The position numbers were made by a program, and so were the translations under genes. From the NCBI GenBank assembly GCA_023430545.1, contig JAEZAF010000283.1, forward strand, positions 1 through 20,392: a stretch of 20,392 bases of DNA, written 5' to 3'. A model generated the notes under the pieces. The model ran no database searches and had not been told where the DNA came from. It saw nothing but the letters and a program-made list of their open reading frames with translations. Positions 13,904-20,392 of the stretch are shown one piece after another; positions within the stretch are counted from its first letter, which is position 1, and the number at the start of each line of letters is the position of its first letter. This stretch comes from Chloroflexota bacterium. Its GTDB lineage: Bacteria; Chloroflexota; Anaerolineae; Aggregatilineales; Phototrophicaceae.

Positions 13904-15598
13904 ATGAAATCACGTTTGAACTTTTTCCTGTCCTGTGAGTTCGTCAGTCTGCTGCTCCTGCTGATGAACCTGATGTCGTTCATGGGGCTGGAAGCAGCCC
14001 CGGCGGCGCAGTCCGGACGGGACTGTCAACCGCCAGCGGCGCTGATTATCGGATCATTTGCTCAGGTGACCAATGGCGTATCCAATAACGTCCGTAACAG
14101 CCCTTCACTTGAGGGAGAACTGCTCGGCAGAATCCCCGGCGGATCGCTGGTGACGGTACTCGAAGGCCCGATCTGCGCCAGCGGTTATCAGTGGTGGAAT
14201 GTCCGCTATCAGGATCTGTCAGGCTGGACGGTCGATGGCGCGGATGGCGAATACTACCTGATCTCACTGCTGACAGCGGCCCCGACCGCAGCCCCTGTTG
14301 TCAGATCCATCTCACAGATCGACTTTCCGTTACCGGTCGAGCATCCGATCAATCCCGATCAGCTTGTCCGTGTGATCACAAAGGCAACGGCGATTCGTGC
14401 AGAAGCCCGCGATGATGCGGAGATCATCGGGACGGCGTATTTCGGCGAGACGCTTACGGTCATCGGTCACGGCGTGGAGTCCAATGGCCGAATCATGTGG
14501 AAGGTTTACCAGAAGGGTGGCATTGAAGGCTGGATCGTGGAAACGGTCCTCGACGAATCCAATCAGTGGGAAGAGACATACAAACCGGTCGTGCTGCCCC
14601 AGTGCCCGTATGATACCGACAGCGAGCGCATGAGCTTTGTCGTTCATCCGTATGTCTATACCGCTGCCCCGGATGGCAGCCTGCGCTGTGCAATCGCCTA
14701 TCTGGATACTTCACCCTTTTATACGACATGGGACGCACTGACCTACGGCGTCAATCGCACATTCTGGTCGTCACGGGGGGATGCCCTGCTGTTTATCGAT
14801 GGCATCCCGGGAGCGAATACCTACTACGAACTGAATATGGTGACCACGACAGGGTCGGCACAGATTGTGGTGACGCCGGAACAGGATGTGGAATGGGCGG
14901 CCTGGTCACCCGACGGCCTGCGCATTGCCGCTGTGATGAATGGTGAGGCGTGGGTGATGGATCGTCACGGGATCGACCGCCTGCAGCTTTCTGCGCCGGG
15001 TGAACGGGTCGAATATGTGGCGTGGTCCCCCGACAATAAGACGGTGCTGTATCTGGAAGCCATCCCGGATAATCCCGATGCGGTTCAGGTCTTCACACGG
15101 ACAACCTACGTACTGCATTCGGTCGGTGACGAGGGCAGCAGGCCGCGTGAACTGATGTGGATCGAAGGGGATCAGCAGCTTCGCGATATTGACCTGTCGC
15201 CGGATGGCCGCTTCATCATCATGGTCGTCAATACACTGGATGAGTCGGAGTCGCCTGCCGAGCTTTATACCACGGTGGTCGAGCTGGCAACCCGTGAGGA
15301 AAAGCTGCGCATCCCGCAGTGGGCGGAATGGTCATGGTCGCCAGACTGGAAGAAGCTGGCACTGTATAACATCGATGAGCCGCGCATTGTGTCGCTGGAC
15401 AGCTTCGAGACGACGCCGCTGCCTGATTTCGAGGCGGGCGTGTGGTCCCCGGACAGCACAAAACTCTATCAGACCGTGCCCCCCGGATTTCAGGTCTACG
15501 ATCTCGCGACCGGACAGATCACACAGTACCTCGAAGCCGAAACCGCGCATCTCGATCCGATGTCAGGGAAACATTTGCGCGCGATCGCGTTCCCGTAG
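13904..15598 (+). CDS. Secreted protein with two bacterial SH3 domains and a beta-propeller
   Basis: The ATG at 13904 is chosen because it gives a signal peptide or N-terminal anchor (MKSRLNFFLSCEFVSLLLLL, ending near APAAQ at 36). The upstream in-frame ATG at 13766 would place unlikely residues first and overlap the operator-like repeats. No strong ribosome binding site is visible. The 564-residue product has an SH3_3-type domain at about 52-120 (VRNSPSLEGELLGRIPGGS, then GWTVDG) and a second at about 154-218 (AIRAEARDDAEIIGTAYFGE, GWIVETVL). The rest has blades of a TolB/WD40-like propeller marked by repeated WSPDG-type turns (AAWSPDGLRIA, VAWSPDNKTVL, DLSPDGRFI, WSPDWKKLAL, VWSPDSTKLY). 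SH3 domains of this type often bind peptidoglycan or peptides, and the propeller suggests protein interaction. The precise role is unknown. The next gene starts 57 bases downstream. Confidence 0.9.
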   Translation: MKSRLNFFLSCEFVSLLLLLMNLMSFMGLEAAPAAQSGRDCQPPAALIIGSFAQVTNGVSNNVRNSPSLEGELLGRIPGGSLVTVLEGPICASGYQWWNVRYQDLSGWTVDGADGEYYLISLLTAAPTAAPVVRSISQIDFPLPVEHPINPDQLVRVITKATAIRAEARDDAEIIGTAYFGETLTVIGHGVESNGRIMWKVYQKGGIEGWIVETVLDESNQWEETYKPVVLPQCPYDTDSERMSFVVHPYVYTAAPDGSLRCAIAYLDTSPFYTTWDALTYGVNRTFWSSRGDALLFIDGIPGANTYYELNMVTTTGSAQIVVTPEQDVEWAAWSPDGLRIAAVMNGEAWVMDRHGIDRLQLSAPGERVEYVAWSPDNKTVLYLEAIPDNPDAVQVFTRTTYVLHSVGDEGSRPRELMWIEGDQQLRDIDLSPDGRFIIMVVNTLDESESPAELYTTVVELATREEKLRIPQWAEWSWSPDWKKLALYNIDEPRIVSLDSFETTPLPDFEAGVWSPDSTKLYQTVPPGFQVYDLATGQITQYLEAETAHLDPMSGKHLRAIAFP

Positions 15599-15608
15599 AA
15601 ATTTCCCT

Positions 15609-15614
15609 TACAAT
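15609..15614 (+). promoter_or_regulatory. Candidate -10 element before the small membrane protein gene
   Basis: TACAAT with flanking TTACAATAGAGGG resembles the TTACAATAAGGG block at 7139-7150. The -35 region would overlap the 3' end of the preceding gene and is poor. Confidence 0.25.
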
Positions 15615-15655
15615 AGAGGGGAAAACGGTTCGCTTTCGCTATCAGGAGCAGGTGG

Positions 15656-16003
15656 GTGACAATGGGTGAAATTCTGGGTGCTTTTTTCCGGATCATTTTT
15701 GAAGTCATCATTCAGGGTATTCTCTATATCTTCGTCGAGGTCATCGTCGAAGTGGTCGTGATGTCGATCATTCACTATTTCTTCGGCAGAACACGCTGGT
15801 TCAGTCCGCTGTATATCGCCATGGCGATATTCGCAGGTATTCAGGTGTTCAGGTCACTGCAGCGGATAGAAAACCCCTCCGCCAATCTTTACGGTTTTGC
15901 CGTGACCGTGCTGATCCTGACGATCGCTCCGTTGATACATGAGCGTATTCAGCGCTTTCTGCGTGGATCAAAGTCCGGCGACGTTCACGACGTCCTCTCA
16001 TGA
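15656..16003 (+). CDS. Small integral membrane protein, unknown function
   Basis: The product has 113-115 residues. The GTG at 15656 (AGGAG 7 bases upstream) and the ATG at 15662 (GGTGGG 5 bases upstream) are both credible starts, differing by two residues. The N-terminal third is a long hydrophobic stretch rich in Val/Ile with interspersed glutamates (FRIIFEVIIQGILYIFVEVIV). It could be one long or two short membrane segments. Two further spans are likely at about 52-68 and 80-97, followed by a basic C-terminal tail (HERIQRFLRGSK). No family is recognised. It starts 57 bases after the SH3/propeller gene and may be co-transcribed with it. Confidence 0.75.
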   Translation: MTMGEILGAFFRIIFEVIIQGILYIFVEVIVEVVVMSIIHYFFGRTRWFSPLYIAMAIFAGIQVFRSLQRIENPSANLYGFAVTVLILTIAPLIHERIQRFLRGSKSGDVHDVLS

Positions 16004-16009
16004 GACGCA

Positions 16010-16040
16010 AAAACGCCGGACACCTGCTGCTGTGTCCGGC
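16010..16040 (-). terminator. Rho-independent terminator of the minus-strand coiled-coil membrane protein gene
   Basis: GCCGGACAC (16015-16023) and GTGTCCGGC (16032-16040) form a perfect 9-bp stem with an 8-base loop. The A-run to its left becomes a GTTTTTG tail when read on the minus strand. The plus-strand side lacks a T-run, so it mainly serves the minus-strand gene. Confidence 0.85.
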
Positions 16041-16093
16041 ATGTCTGTAGTGCGTGCATCTTATGAGCTGGATTCTTCCGGCCCACGCTGATC

Positions 16094-17620
16094 CTACAGC
16101 GCGTCACCGTCCGTAAGGATCGTTGTCTGATAGCTTACGTGGGTGTCTGGCACGACCTGCGTCGTACCTGTCCCCTCGATTTCAGCGACCGGCACGGTCT
16201 CCGGCGCGCCGATAAGCCCACCGAGGCCCGCCGCAATCGCACCGATCACCATCGCGACGGCCAGTGCTGCGGCGGCGCGGCTGAATGAGTTCTTCGCCTG
16301 TTCAGCGGTTTCACGGGCTTTGGCTTCTGCTTCCAGACGCGCCTGCATCAGCTTGTTTTCAACTTCCTGCTGAAGTTCCTGAGCACGAACCTGCGCCTGT
16401 TCGTAGACTTCCTGCGCCTTCTGTTCGGCCTGCTGACGCAGTTCTTCCGCACGCTGACGGGCGACATCCCGTGCCTGACGGGTCTGGTCCTTGACCTGTG
16501 TAAACTGCTCTTCCCATTTCTGCACCTGACGCGCGGCTTCCTCGCGGCTCATGCTGCCATTGGCGGCCAGCACATCCACCAGTGAGTTGCGGTCAACATC
16601 ACTGGCGAGGCTTTCGCCCCGGCGCAGCACGCGCTGAAGGGCAATATTGAGGATCTGTCCGGCGTGGTCAGGGTTACGGACCGCTGCCTGTGCAGCCGCT
16701 TTCACATCGTCAACTGCGGCTTCGGCCTGCTGCTGGACACGGTTCGGGTCCTGCCCTGCCTGACTCATCAACTCCTCCGCCTGCATCCGAATCTCATCGA
16801 ACGTCAGATCCTGAAACGACAGCGCATGCTGCACATCGGGTGAGTTTTCAATCGCGGTGTCAGTCAGGTTGGAGAGTCCGCTGGCCGTGATCTGGGCGGA
16901 ATTCTGGATGCCATGCGCCAGTGCGGAGAGCGTCTGGCCGGCCATATTGCCGACACCGCCCACCACGCCGCCCGCGACATTGGCCGCACCACCGACCACA
17001 CCGCCAGCGACATTCGCAGCGCCACCCGCCATCGCCCCTGCCAGATTGACGCTGTTACTCACCAGCCCGGCAAAGCCGCTCATCAGACGGCCAATCCCAC
17101 TCATCACAAACAGCACGGTGACAATACCGGAGAGCGCCCACACCATCAGCCCGTGCAGCAGACCATCGGTGTTGTCCGGGATACCGGCGAAATAAGCCGC
17201 CAGCCATCCACCGATGAACAGCGCGATCAGGTTGCTGACCATGATCCAGACCGCGGCACCGGTCGCAAGCTGGCCTGCGCTGGCGGAATCCTCACCGTAC
17301 TGCGGGTTAATCTGCGTCAGCCCCAGTGAAAGGCCCAGCAGATTGAGCATGAACATCAGCGCGAGTGTGAGCAGCGTCCCGGCGATGACCGCGCCCCACG
17401 AGATCCGCGCCGCCGAAGCAGGCGAGACCACCACATCCACACCATCGGTATCAGGATCGGGGATGGTCTGCCCATCCTGAACAAGCATCGTATTTGAAGC
17501 AGCGGTAATGGACTGTCCGGGGGCAGCACTGATGGCAAAGACCACAATGAAAGCAGCAGCGATAAAAGCCGCCATCAATCCGATAAGGGCGAATCGTTGA
17601 GCACGCGGTTGAGTACGCAT
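16094..17620 (-). CDS. Polytopic membrane protein with Gly-rich repeats and a long coiled coil
   Basis: The 508-residue product starts at 17620 (GGAAGAG upstream; an in-frame ATG at 17725 would add 35 residues without a better site). Spans are predicted at about 10-31, 74-101, 122-145 and 153-175. The stretch ISWGAVIAGTLLTLALMFML, then VSNLIALFIGGWLAAYFAG, then HGLMVWALSGIVTVLF is like the membrane domain of a widespread family sometimes labelled YrzE-like or PhnA-like; I recall this resemblance and have not verified it. Next come a Gly/Ala segment with two identical 11-residue units (GGAANVAGGVV, about 199-220), a helical region including DRNSLVDVLAANGSMSREEA, and a Gln/Glu/Ala-rich coiled coil (about 360-448). 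A last span (about 448-472) and a polar tail finish it. Function unknown; an envelope structural or stress role is only a guess. Confidence 0.85.
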   Translation of the reverse strand: MRTQPRAQRFALIGLMAAFIAAAFIVVFAISAAPGQSITAASNTMLVQDGQTIPDPDTDGVDVVVSPASAARISWGAVIAGTLLTLALMFMLNLLGLSLGLTQINPQYGEDSASAGQLATGAAVWIMVSNLIALFIGGWLAAYFAGIPDNTDGLLHGLMVWALSGIVTVLFVMSGIGRLMSGFAGLVSNSVNLAGAMAGGAANVAGGVVGGAANVAGGVVGGVGNMAGQTLSALAHGIQNSAQITASGLSNLTDTAIENSPDVQHALSFQDLTFDEIRMQAEELMSQAGQDPNRVQQQAEAAVDDVKAAAQAAVRNPDHAGQILNIALQRVLRRGESLASDVDRNSLVDVLAANGSMSREEAARQVQKWEEQFTQVKDQTRQARDVARQRAEELRQQAEQKAQEVYEQAQVRAQELQQEVENKLMQARLEAEAKARETAEQAKNSFSRAAAALAVAMVIGAIAAGLGGLIGAPETVPVAEIEGTGTTQVVPDTHVSYQTTILTDGDAL

Positions 17621-17775
17621 GGGCTTTCTCTTCCTCCTCTTAACCAGATCTGACTCATGGCATGTATTGAACGGATTTATGTCATCTATGATCGTAGCGT
17701 ATCGCAGCAATAACCTCTTAGGCACATCGGGGGAAATTGATATAGGTCAGGTGACGGTCAAGCAGTGACTTTAAG

Positions 17776-17808
17776 GATAAAAAACAGACAGCCGCCGTGC
17801 TGTCTGTC
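17776..17808 (-). terminator. Rho-independent terminator of the SDR gene
   Basis: ACAGACAGC (17784-17792) pairs with GCTGTCTGT (17799-17807) around a 6-base loop. Read on the minus strand the stem is followed by TTTTTATCC. It lies about 30 bases past the stop of the minus-strand epimerase gene. Confidence 0.88.
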
Positions 17809-17839
17809 GGGGGAAAGCATTACCCTGCTGGGGATGTTA

Positions 17840-18709
17840 TCAGGCGTCGCGCAGGCCTTCTTTACGCCAACTGTATTCCGGCTCGTATCCCAGAATGCGG
17901 TGTGCCTTTTCAATCGAGAGCAGCGTCTCGTTCGGCTCCACATCCCGCTGGAATGATACATCGGGGAAGATCTCGGCCATCAGTTCAGCATTCGGGCGGC
18001 TCATCACACTGTCTGCATTCGCGATGATGAACACGTCGTAGCCCCGCGTCGGCAGTTCCAGCGCCTTGCGGATGGCCTGTGCTGCATCGCGTGCGTCGAT
18101 GTACGCCCACAGATTCCACTTTCGCAGCTTCGCATCAGAATCGAAGGATGGGAAACGGGCATAATCCTCCGGCTCCATCACATTGGAGAAGCGCAGGCCG
18201 ATGATCTTCTGGTCTTCATCCCACCGGCAGAACTGCTGCGCGATGGTTTCATCCACCAGTTTGCCAAGCGAGTAAGCGGACTCCGGGCGACCGGGATATT
18301 CTTCATCGACCGGCACATACGGCGGCGGGACTTCAAACGGCAGACCCAGCACCGTCTCACTGGATGCCCACACCACATCCCGGATACCGAGTTTACGCGC
18401 CGCCTGAAAGACGTTGTACGTGCTGACGACATTATTCGCGAAGATCACGTGATCCGGCTTGATCCCCGGCGCGGGAATCGCCGCCAGATGCACTACTGCA
18501 TCCACATGACTGTAACGGTCATCCACGCCGGAGAAGGCGTCGATCACCTGTCCGAAGTCAGTCAGGTCGATCTGAATAAACGGGCAGTTCTGTTCCTTTT
18601 TCGGCGGCGCAAGATCAAGGTTAACGACCTCGTAACCATGCGCCAGCAGATCATCGATGCAGGCTCGCCCCACTTTTCCACTGCCACCAGTGACAATCAC
18701 ACGCGCCAT
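17840..18709 (-). CDS. NAD(P)-dependent epimerase/dehydratase (extended SDR)
   Basis: The 289-residue enzyme has a Rossmann nucleotide-binding motif at the N-terminus, TGGSGKVG (G8, G9, G11, G14), and D32 after the second strand, which favours NAD. Further marks are DLTD (48-51), VVHLAAIPAP (72-81) with the family NAG-like position, SSE (116-118) and the catalytic pair Y146/K150 in YSLGK. ARDAAQAIRKAL and the tail LGYEPEYSWR are typical of sugar-nucleotide epimerase relatives. AAGGAG lies 6 bases before the ATG at 18709; the adjoining ATG at 18712 is too close to it. The family acts on nucleotide sugars or related sugars, but the substrate cannot be inferred, and no sugar-biosynthesis neighbours are present. 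It is transcribed divergently from the sigma factor. Confidence 0.92.
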   Translation of the reverse strand: MARVIVTGGSGKVGRACIDDLLAHGYEVVNLDLAPPKKEQNCPFIQIDLTDFGQVIDAFSGVDDRYSHVDAVVHLAAIPAPGIKPDHVIFANNVVSTYNVFQAARKLGIRDVVWASSETVLGLPFEVPPPYVPVDEEYPGRPESAYSLGKLVDETIAQQFCRWDEDQKIIGLRFSNVMEPEDYARFPSFDSDAKLRKWNLWAYIDARDAAQAIRKALELPTRGYDVFIIANADSVMSRPNAELMAEIFPDVSFQRDVEPNETLLSIEKAHRILGYEPEYSWRKEGLRDA

Positions 18710-18905
18710 CATAAGCTCCTTGAGAATCGTCCTTGTAAAAATCAACTTCTTAAAGACTCAATAGTATCCCACTTTGAAGCCCCTCACCACGTGATTGGAC
18801 TGCCTCTGGCCGCCTGATGAATCAGTAAATGCGGATGAGTTCCCAGCATTTTTTAGACGAACGTGATAGATACAGTAACGACCGTGATGATCAGAAGAGG
18901 AAGCG

Positions 18906-19520
18906 GTGGATGAACGAAGCGCTATCCGCCAGTTGAAACAGGGAAACATTGATGCACTTGAGGTTTTGGTCAGCCGCTATCAGCTTGAGGCGGTACGCAC
19001 AGCCTATCTCATCACCCGCGACAGATCGCTGGCGGAAGACGCCGTGCAGGAAGGATTTCTACGCGTCTACCGCTACATCCAGCAGTTCGACGAAAGCCGT
19101 CCGTTTGCGCCGTGGCTGATGCGTATCGTCATCAATGCAGCGGTCAGGCTCAGCCAGCACAATCAGCAGCGTGAAATCGTATTTGCGGATCACGACGCAT
19201 CCAGCCGCGGCCATGACAGCTTTGACGCCGAAGATTTTCTGGAACGCCTGCCGGATTCAGCCGCCACGCCAGAAGACGCCGCCGAAGCTTCTGAAATCGA
19301 GCAGCAGGTATGGCAGGCGCTGGAAGCACTCTCACCCAGCCAGCGGGCGCTGGTCGTCATGCGCTACTACTTCGATTTCAGCGAACGCGAACTCTCCGAC
19401 ACCTTTGGTGTGCCACGCGGCACGATCAGTTGGCGGTTGAGCAGCGCCCGCAAACAGTTACAGACGCTCCTGCGCCTGCCCGTCCTGATGACATCACCTG
19501 CACGAGAGGAAGATCTGTGA
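18906..19520 (+). CDS. ECF-type RNA polymerase sigma factor
   Basis: This 204-residue protein has sigma-70 region 2 at about 14-80 (LVSRYQLEAVRTAYLITRD, AEDAVQEGFLRVYRYIQQF, FAPWLMRIVINAA) and region 4 at about 135-190 (LSPSQRALVVMRYYFDFSE, then helix-turn-helix LSDTFGVPRGTISWRLSSAR). There is no region 1 or 3, as expected for ECF factors, which direct transcription in response to envelope or environmental signals when released by an anti-sigma factor. The start is GTG 18906, with GAGGAAG a few bases upstream. The variable linker between regions (about 95-130) is acidic and Ala-rich. The stop TGA shares one base with the ATG of the next gene (TGATG). This indicates translational coupling with the membrane protein that follows. 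Confidence 0.94.
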   Translation: MDERSAIRQLKQGNIDALEVLVSRYQLEAVRTAYLITRDRSLAEDAVQEGFLRVYRYIQQFDESRPFAPWLMRIVINAAVRLSQHNQQREIVFADHDASSRGHDSFDAEDFLERLPDSAATPEDAAEASEIEQQVWQALEALSPSQRALVVMRYYFDFSERELSDTFGVPRGTISWRLSSARKQLQTLLRLPVLMTSPAREEDL

Positions 19521-20392
19521 TGAAGGAAAAAGAATTTCGCCTTGCCCTTGACCGGATCACACAGCGCGAGATCACAAAAGTCGATCTGTGGGATAACATC
19601 AAAGCACAGGCCGTGCAGCCGTCCCCGGTGAGGCAGTCCACACACCATCCTGTTCCAGCTTGGGTTCGCCCCCTCTTCCCCTTAAGTCGAGTGGCAGCAG
19701 TTCTGTTTGTATTTGTACTGGTAGCAGCGACTGGCTATGCCGTTTACCGGCTGCAGCAACCGCGCAGTGGTCTGGACGGAATCCGCACATCCAGTCTGCG
19801 AACCCCGATTAATCAGTCCCAGACAATTGATGGCGTGACTGTGACGCTCAACTGGGTTTACGCCGACACGGAACAGCTCGTCATGAGTTACAGTGCAACG
19901 GTTCTGGACGAAGCCGGAACGCCGCAACCCATTCGCTATAAGGATAATGAGATCGTCTATCGTCTGAAGAGCGAGGAAGGTGAATGGATTATTCCGGTCT
20001 GGTCAACGGTGTGGATGCATGTGCCTGAGCGTGAAATTATCACTTCCATCGAATGGGTGATGGAAAACCCATTTCCACAGACATTTACGTTTGAACTGGT
20101 TTTCAACGAGCGACCGCTTCCGAGTCAGAAAACGGACGGTGGGCAGTTCATCGTCCGCGGGGACACAATCCCACCGGAGAGTACCAGCGAACCGGGTCAG
20201 ATCGCCGTTCCGTCAGAGGGTGTCGGGCCTTTCCAATTTAACTTCAATGTGACACCGGCTTCTGGAGTCGTACTGAAAGTCAATCAGACAGCAGCGGATC
20301 AGGGGTATTCGATAACACTCCACGAAATCCGAATTACACCCTCAAAAGCGCAGGTGAGCTACTGTTTTAAGGAGGACATTGATGGAGAATGG
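19520..20392 (+). CDS. Membrane protein with DUF4179-like region, putative anti-sigma factor (3' end outside the window)
   Basis: The frame stays open for 291 codons to the window edge. Residues 1-50 are polar and presumably cytoplasmic (MKEKEFRLALDRITQREITK), followed by a single span at about 56-76 (VAAVLFVFVLVAATGYAVY). The outside part begins with an INQSQTIDGVTVTLNWVYAD stretch followed by LVMSYSATVL. This is the pattern of DUF4179-type domains, in which a short peptide precedes strands describing a response to a ligand. A later QTAADQGYSITLHEIRITPS stretch looks like a second, related beta domain. Such proteins follow ECF sigma genes and often hold the sigma factor at the membrane. Here the one-base overlap with the sigma gene supports that role, but no zinc-binding anti-sigma motif is seen, so it remains inference. 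AGAGGAAG precedes the ATG. Confidence 0.8.
   Translation, partial: MKEKEFRLALDRITQREITKVDLWDNIKAQAVQPSPVRQSTHHPVPAWVRPLFPLSRVAAVLFVFVLVAATGYAVYRLQQPRSGLDGIRTSSLRTPINQSQTIDGVTVTLNWVYADTEQLVMSYSATVLDEAGTPQPIRYKDNEIVYRLKSEEGEWIIPVWSTVWMHVPEREIITSIEWVMENPFPQTFTFELVFNERPLPSQKTDGGQFIVRGDTIPPESTSEPGQIAVPSEGVGPFQFNFNVTPASGVVLKVNQTAADQGYSITLHEIRITPSKAQVSYCFKEDIDGEW

Noticed and set aside
20170..20220. PPESTSEP in the putative anti-sigma protein resembling the PPESTAEP leader of the four-repeat protein
   Set aside because: Only eight residues of low-complexity linker type agree, and the rest of the leader (DREKYSPARYG) is absent, so it is probably chance.

Overview
The window looks like chromosomal DNA from a member of the Chloroflexota, most likely an Anaerolineae-type lineage. 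This is inferred from gene content, not from a marker gene. The hints are secreted proteins joined by Thr/Pro-rich linkers, an SH3-repeat plus beta-propeller lipoprotein-like architecture, a VIT/VWA secreted protein, a TPR protein with one central membrane span, and an ECF sigma factor followed by a DUF4179-like membrane protein. No rRNA, tRNA, CRISPR array, transposase or phage gene was seen.

Layout. 1-338: 3' end of a secreted protein with a carbohydrate-binding-like C-terminal domain, then a strong terminator. 494-2227: a secreted protein made of four tandem ~135-residue units, with base composition visibly lower in GC than its neighbours. 2334-4541: a VIT + VWA protein, ending at a bidirectional terminator shared with a minus-strand REC/winged-helix response regulator (4646-5509). 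Divergent from the regulator are a membrane-anchored TlpA/ResA-like thioredoxin (5950-6612), a small unknown protein (6678-6986) and a secreted 5'-nucleotidase (7198-8817). A 1-kb gap without a convincing gene follows; it is rich in GCTGC/GCAGC words and hairpins. 9818-12829 is a 1003-residue acidic, membrane-anchored TPR protein. 12830-13152 is a palindrome-rich convergent gap. 13153-13638 (minus) is a short Uma2-like nuclease-fold protein, divergent from an SH3/beta-propeller secreted protein (13904-15598), which is followed by a small membrane protein (15656-16003). 16094-17620 (minus) is a polytopic membrane protein with a long coiled coil. 17840-18709 (minus) is an extended SDR (NAD-dependent epimerase/dehydratase). 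18906-19520 is an ECF sigma factor overlapping by one base a membrane protein with DUF4179-like features that runs off the window end.

How the genes fit together. Most products act at or beyond the membrane: nutrient release (5'-nucleotidase), thiol-disulfide chemistry (TlpA-like), surface binding or scaffolding (VIT/VWA, four-repeat protein, SH3-propeller, TPR) and envelope sensing (sigma/putative anti-sigma pair). There is no evident single multi-gene system. The least explained items are the four-repeat secreted protein, the acidic LPxYLLxLDD motif array of the TPR protein, and several operator-like repeats in intergenic DNA.
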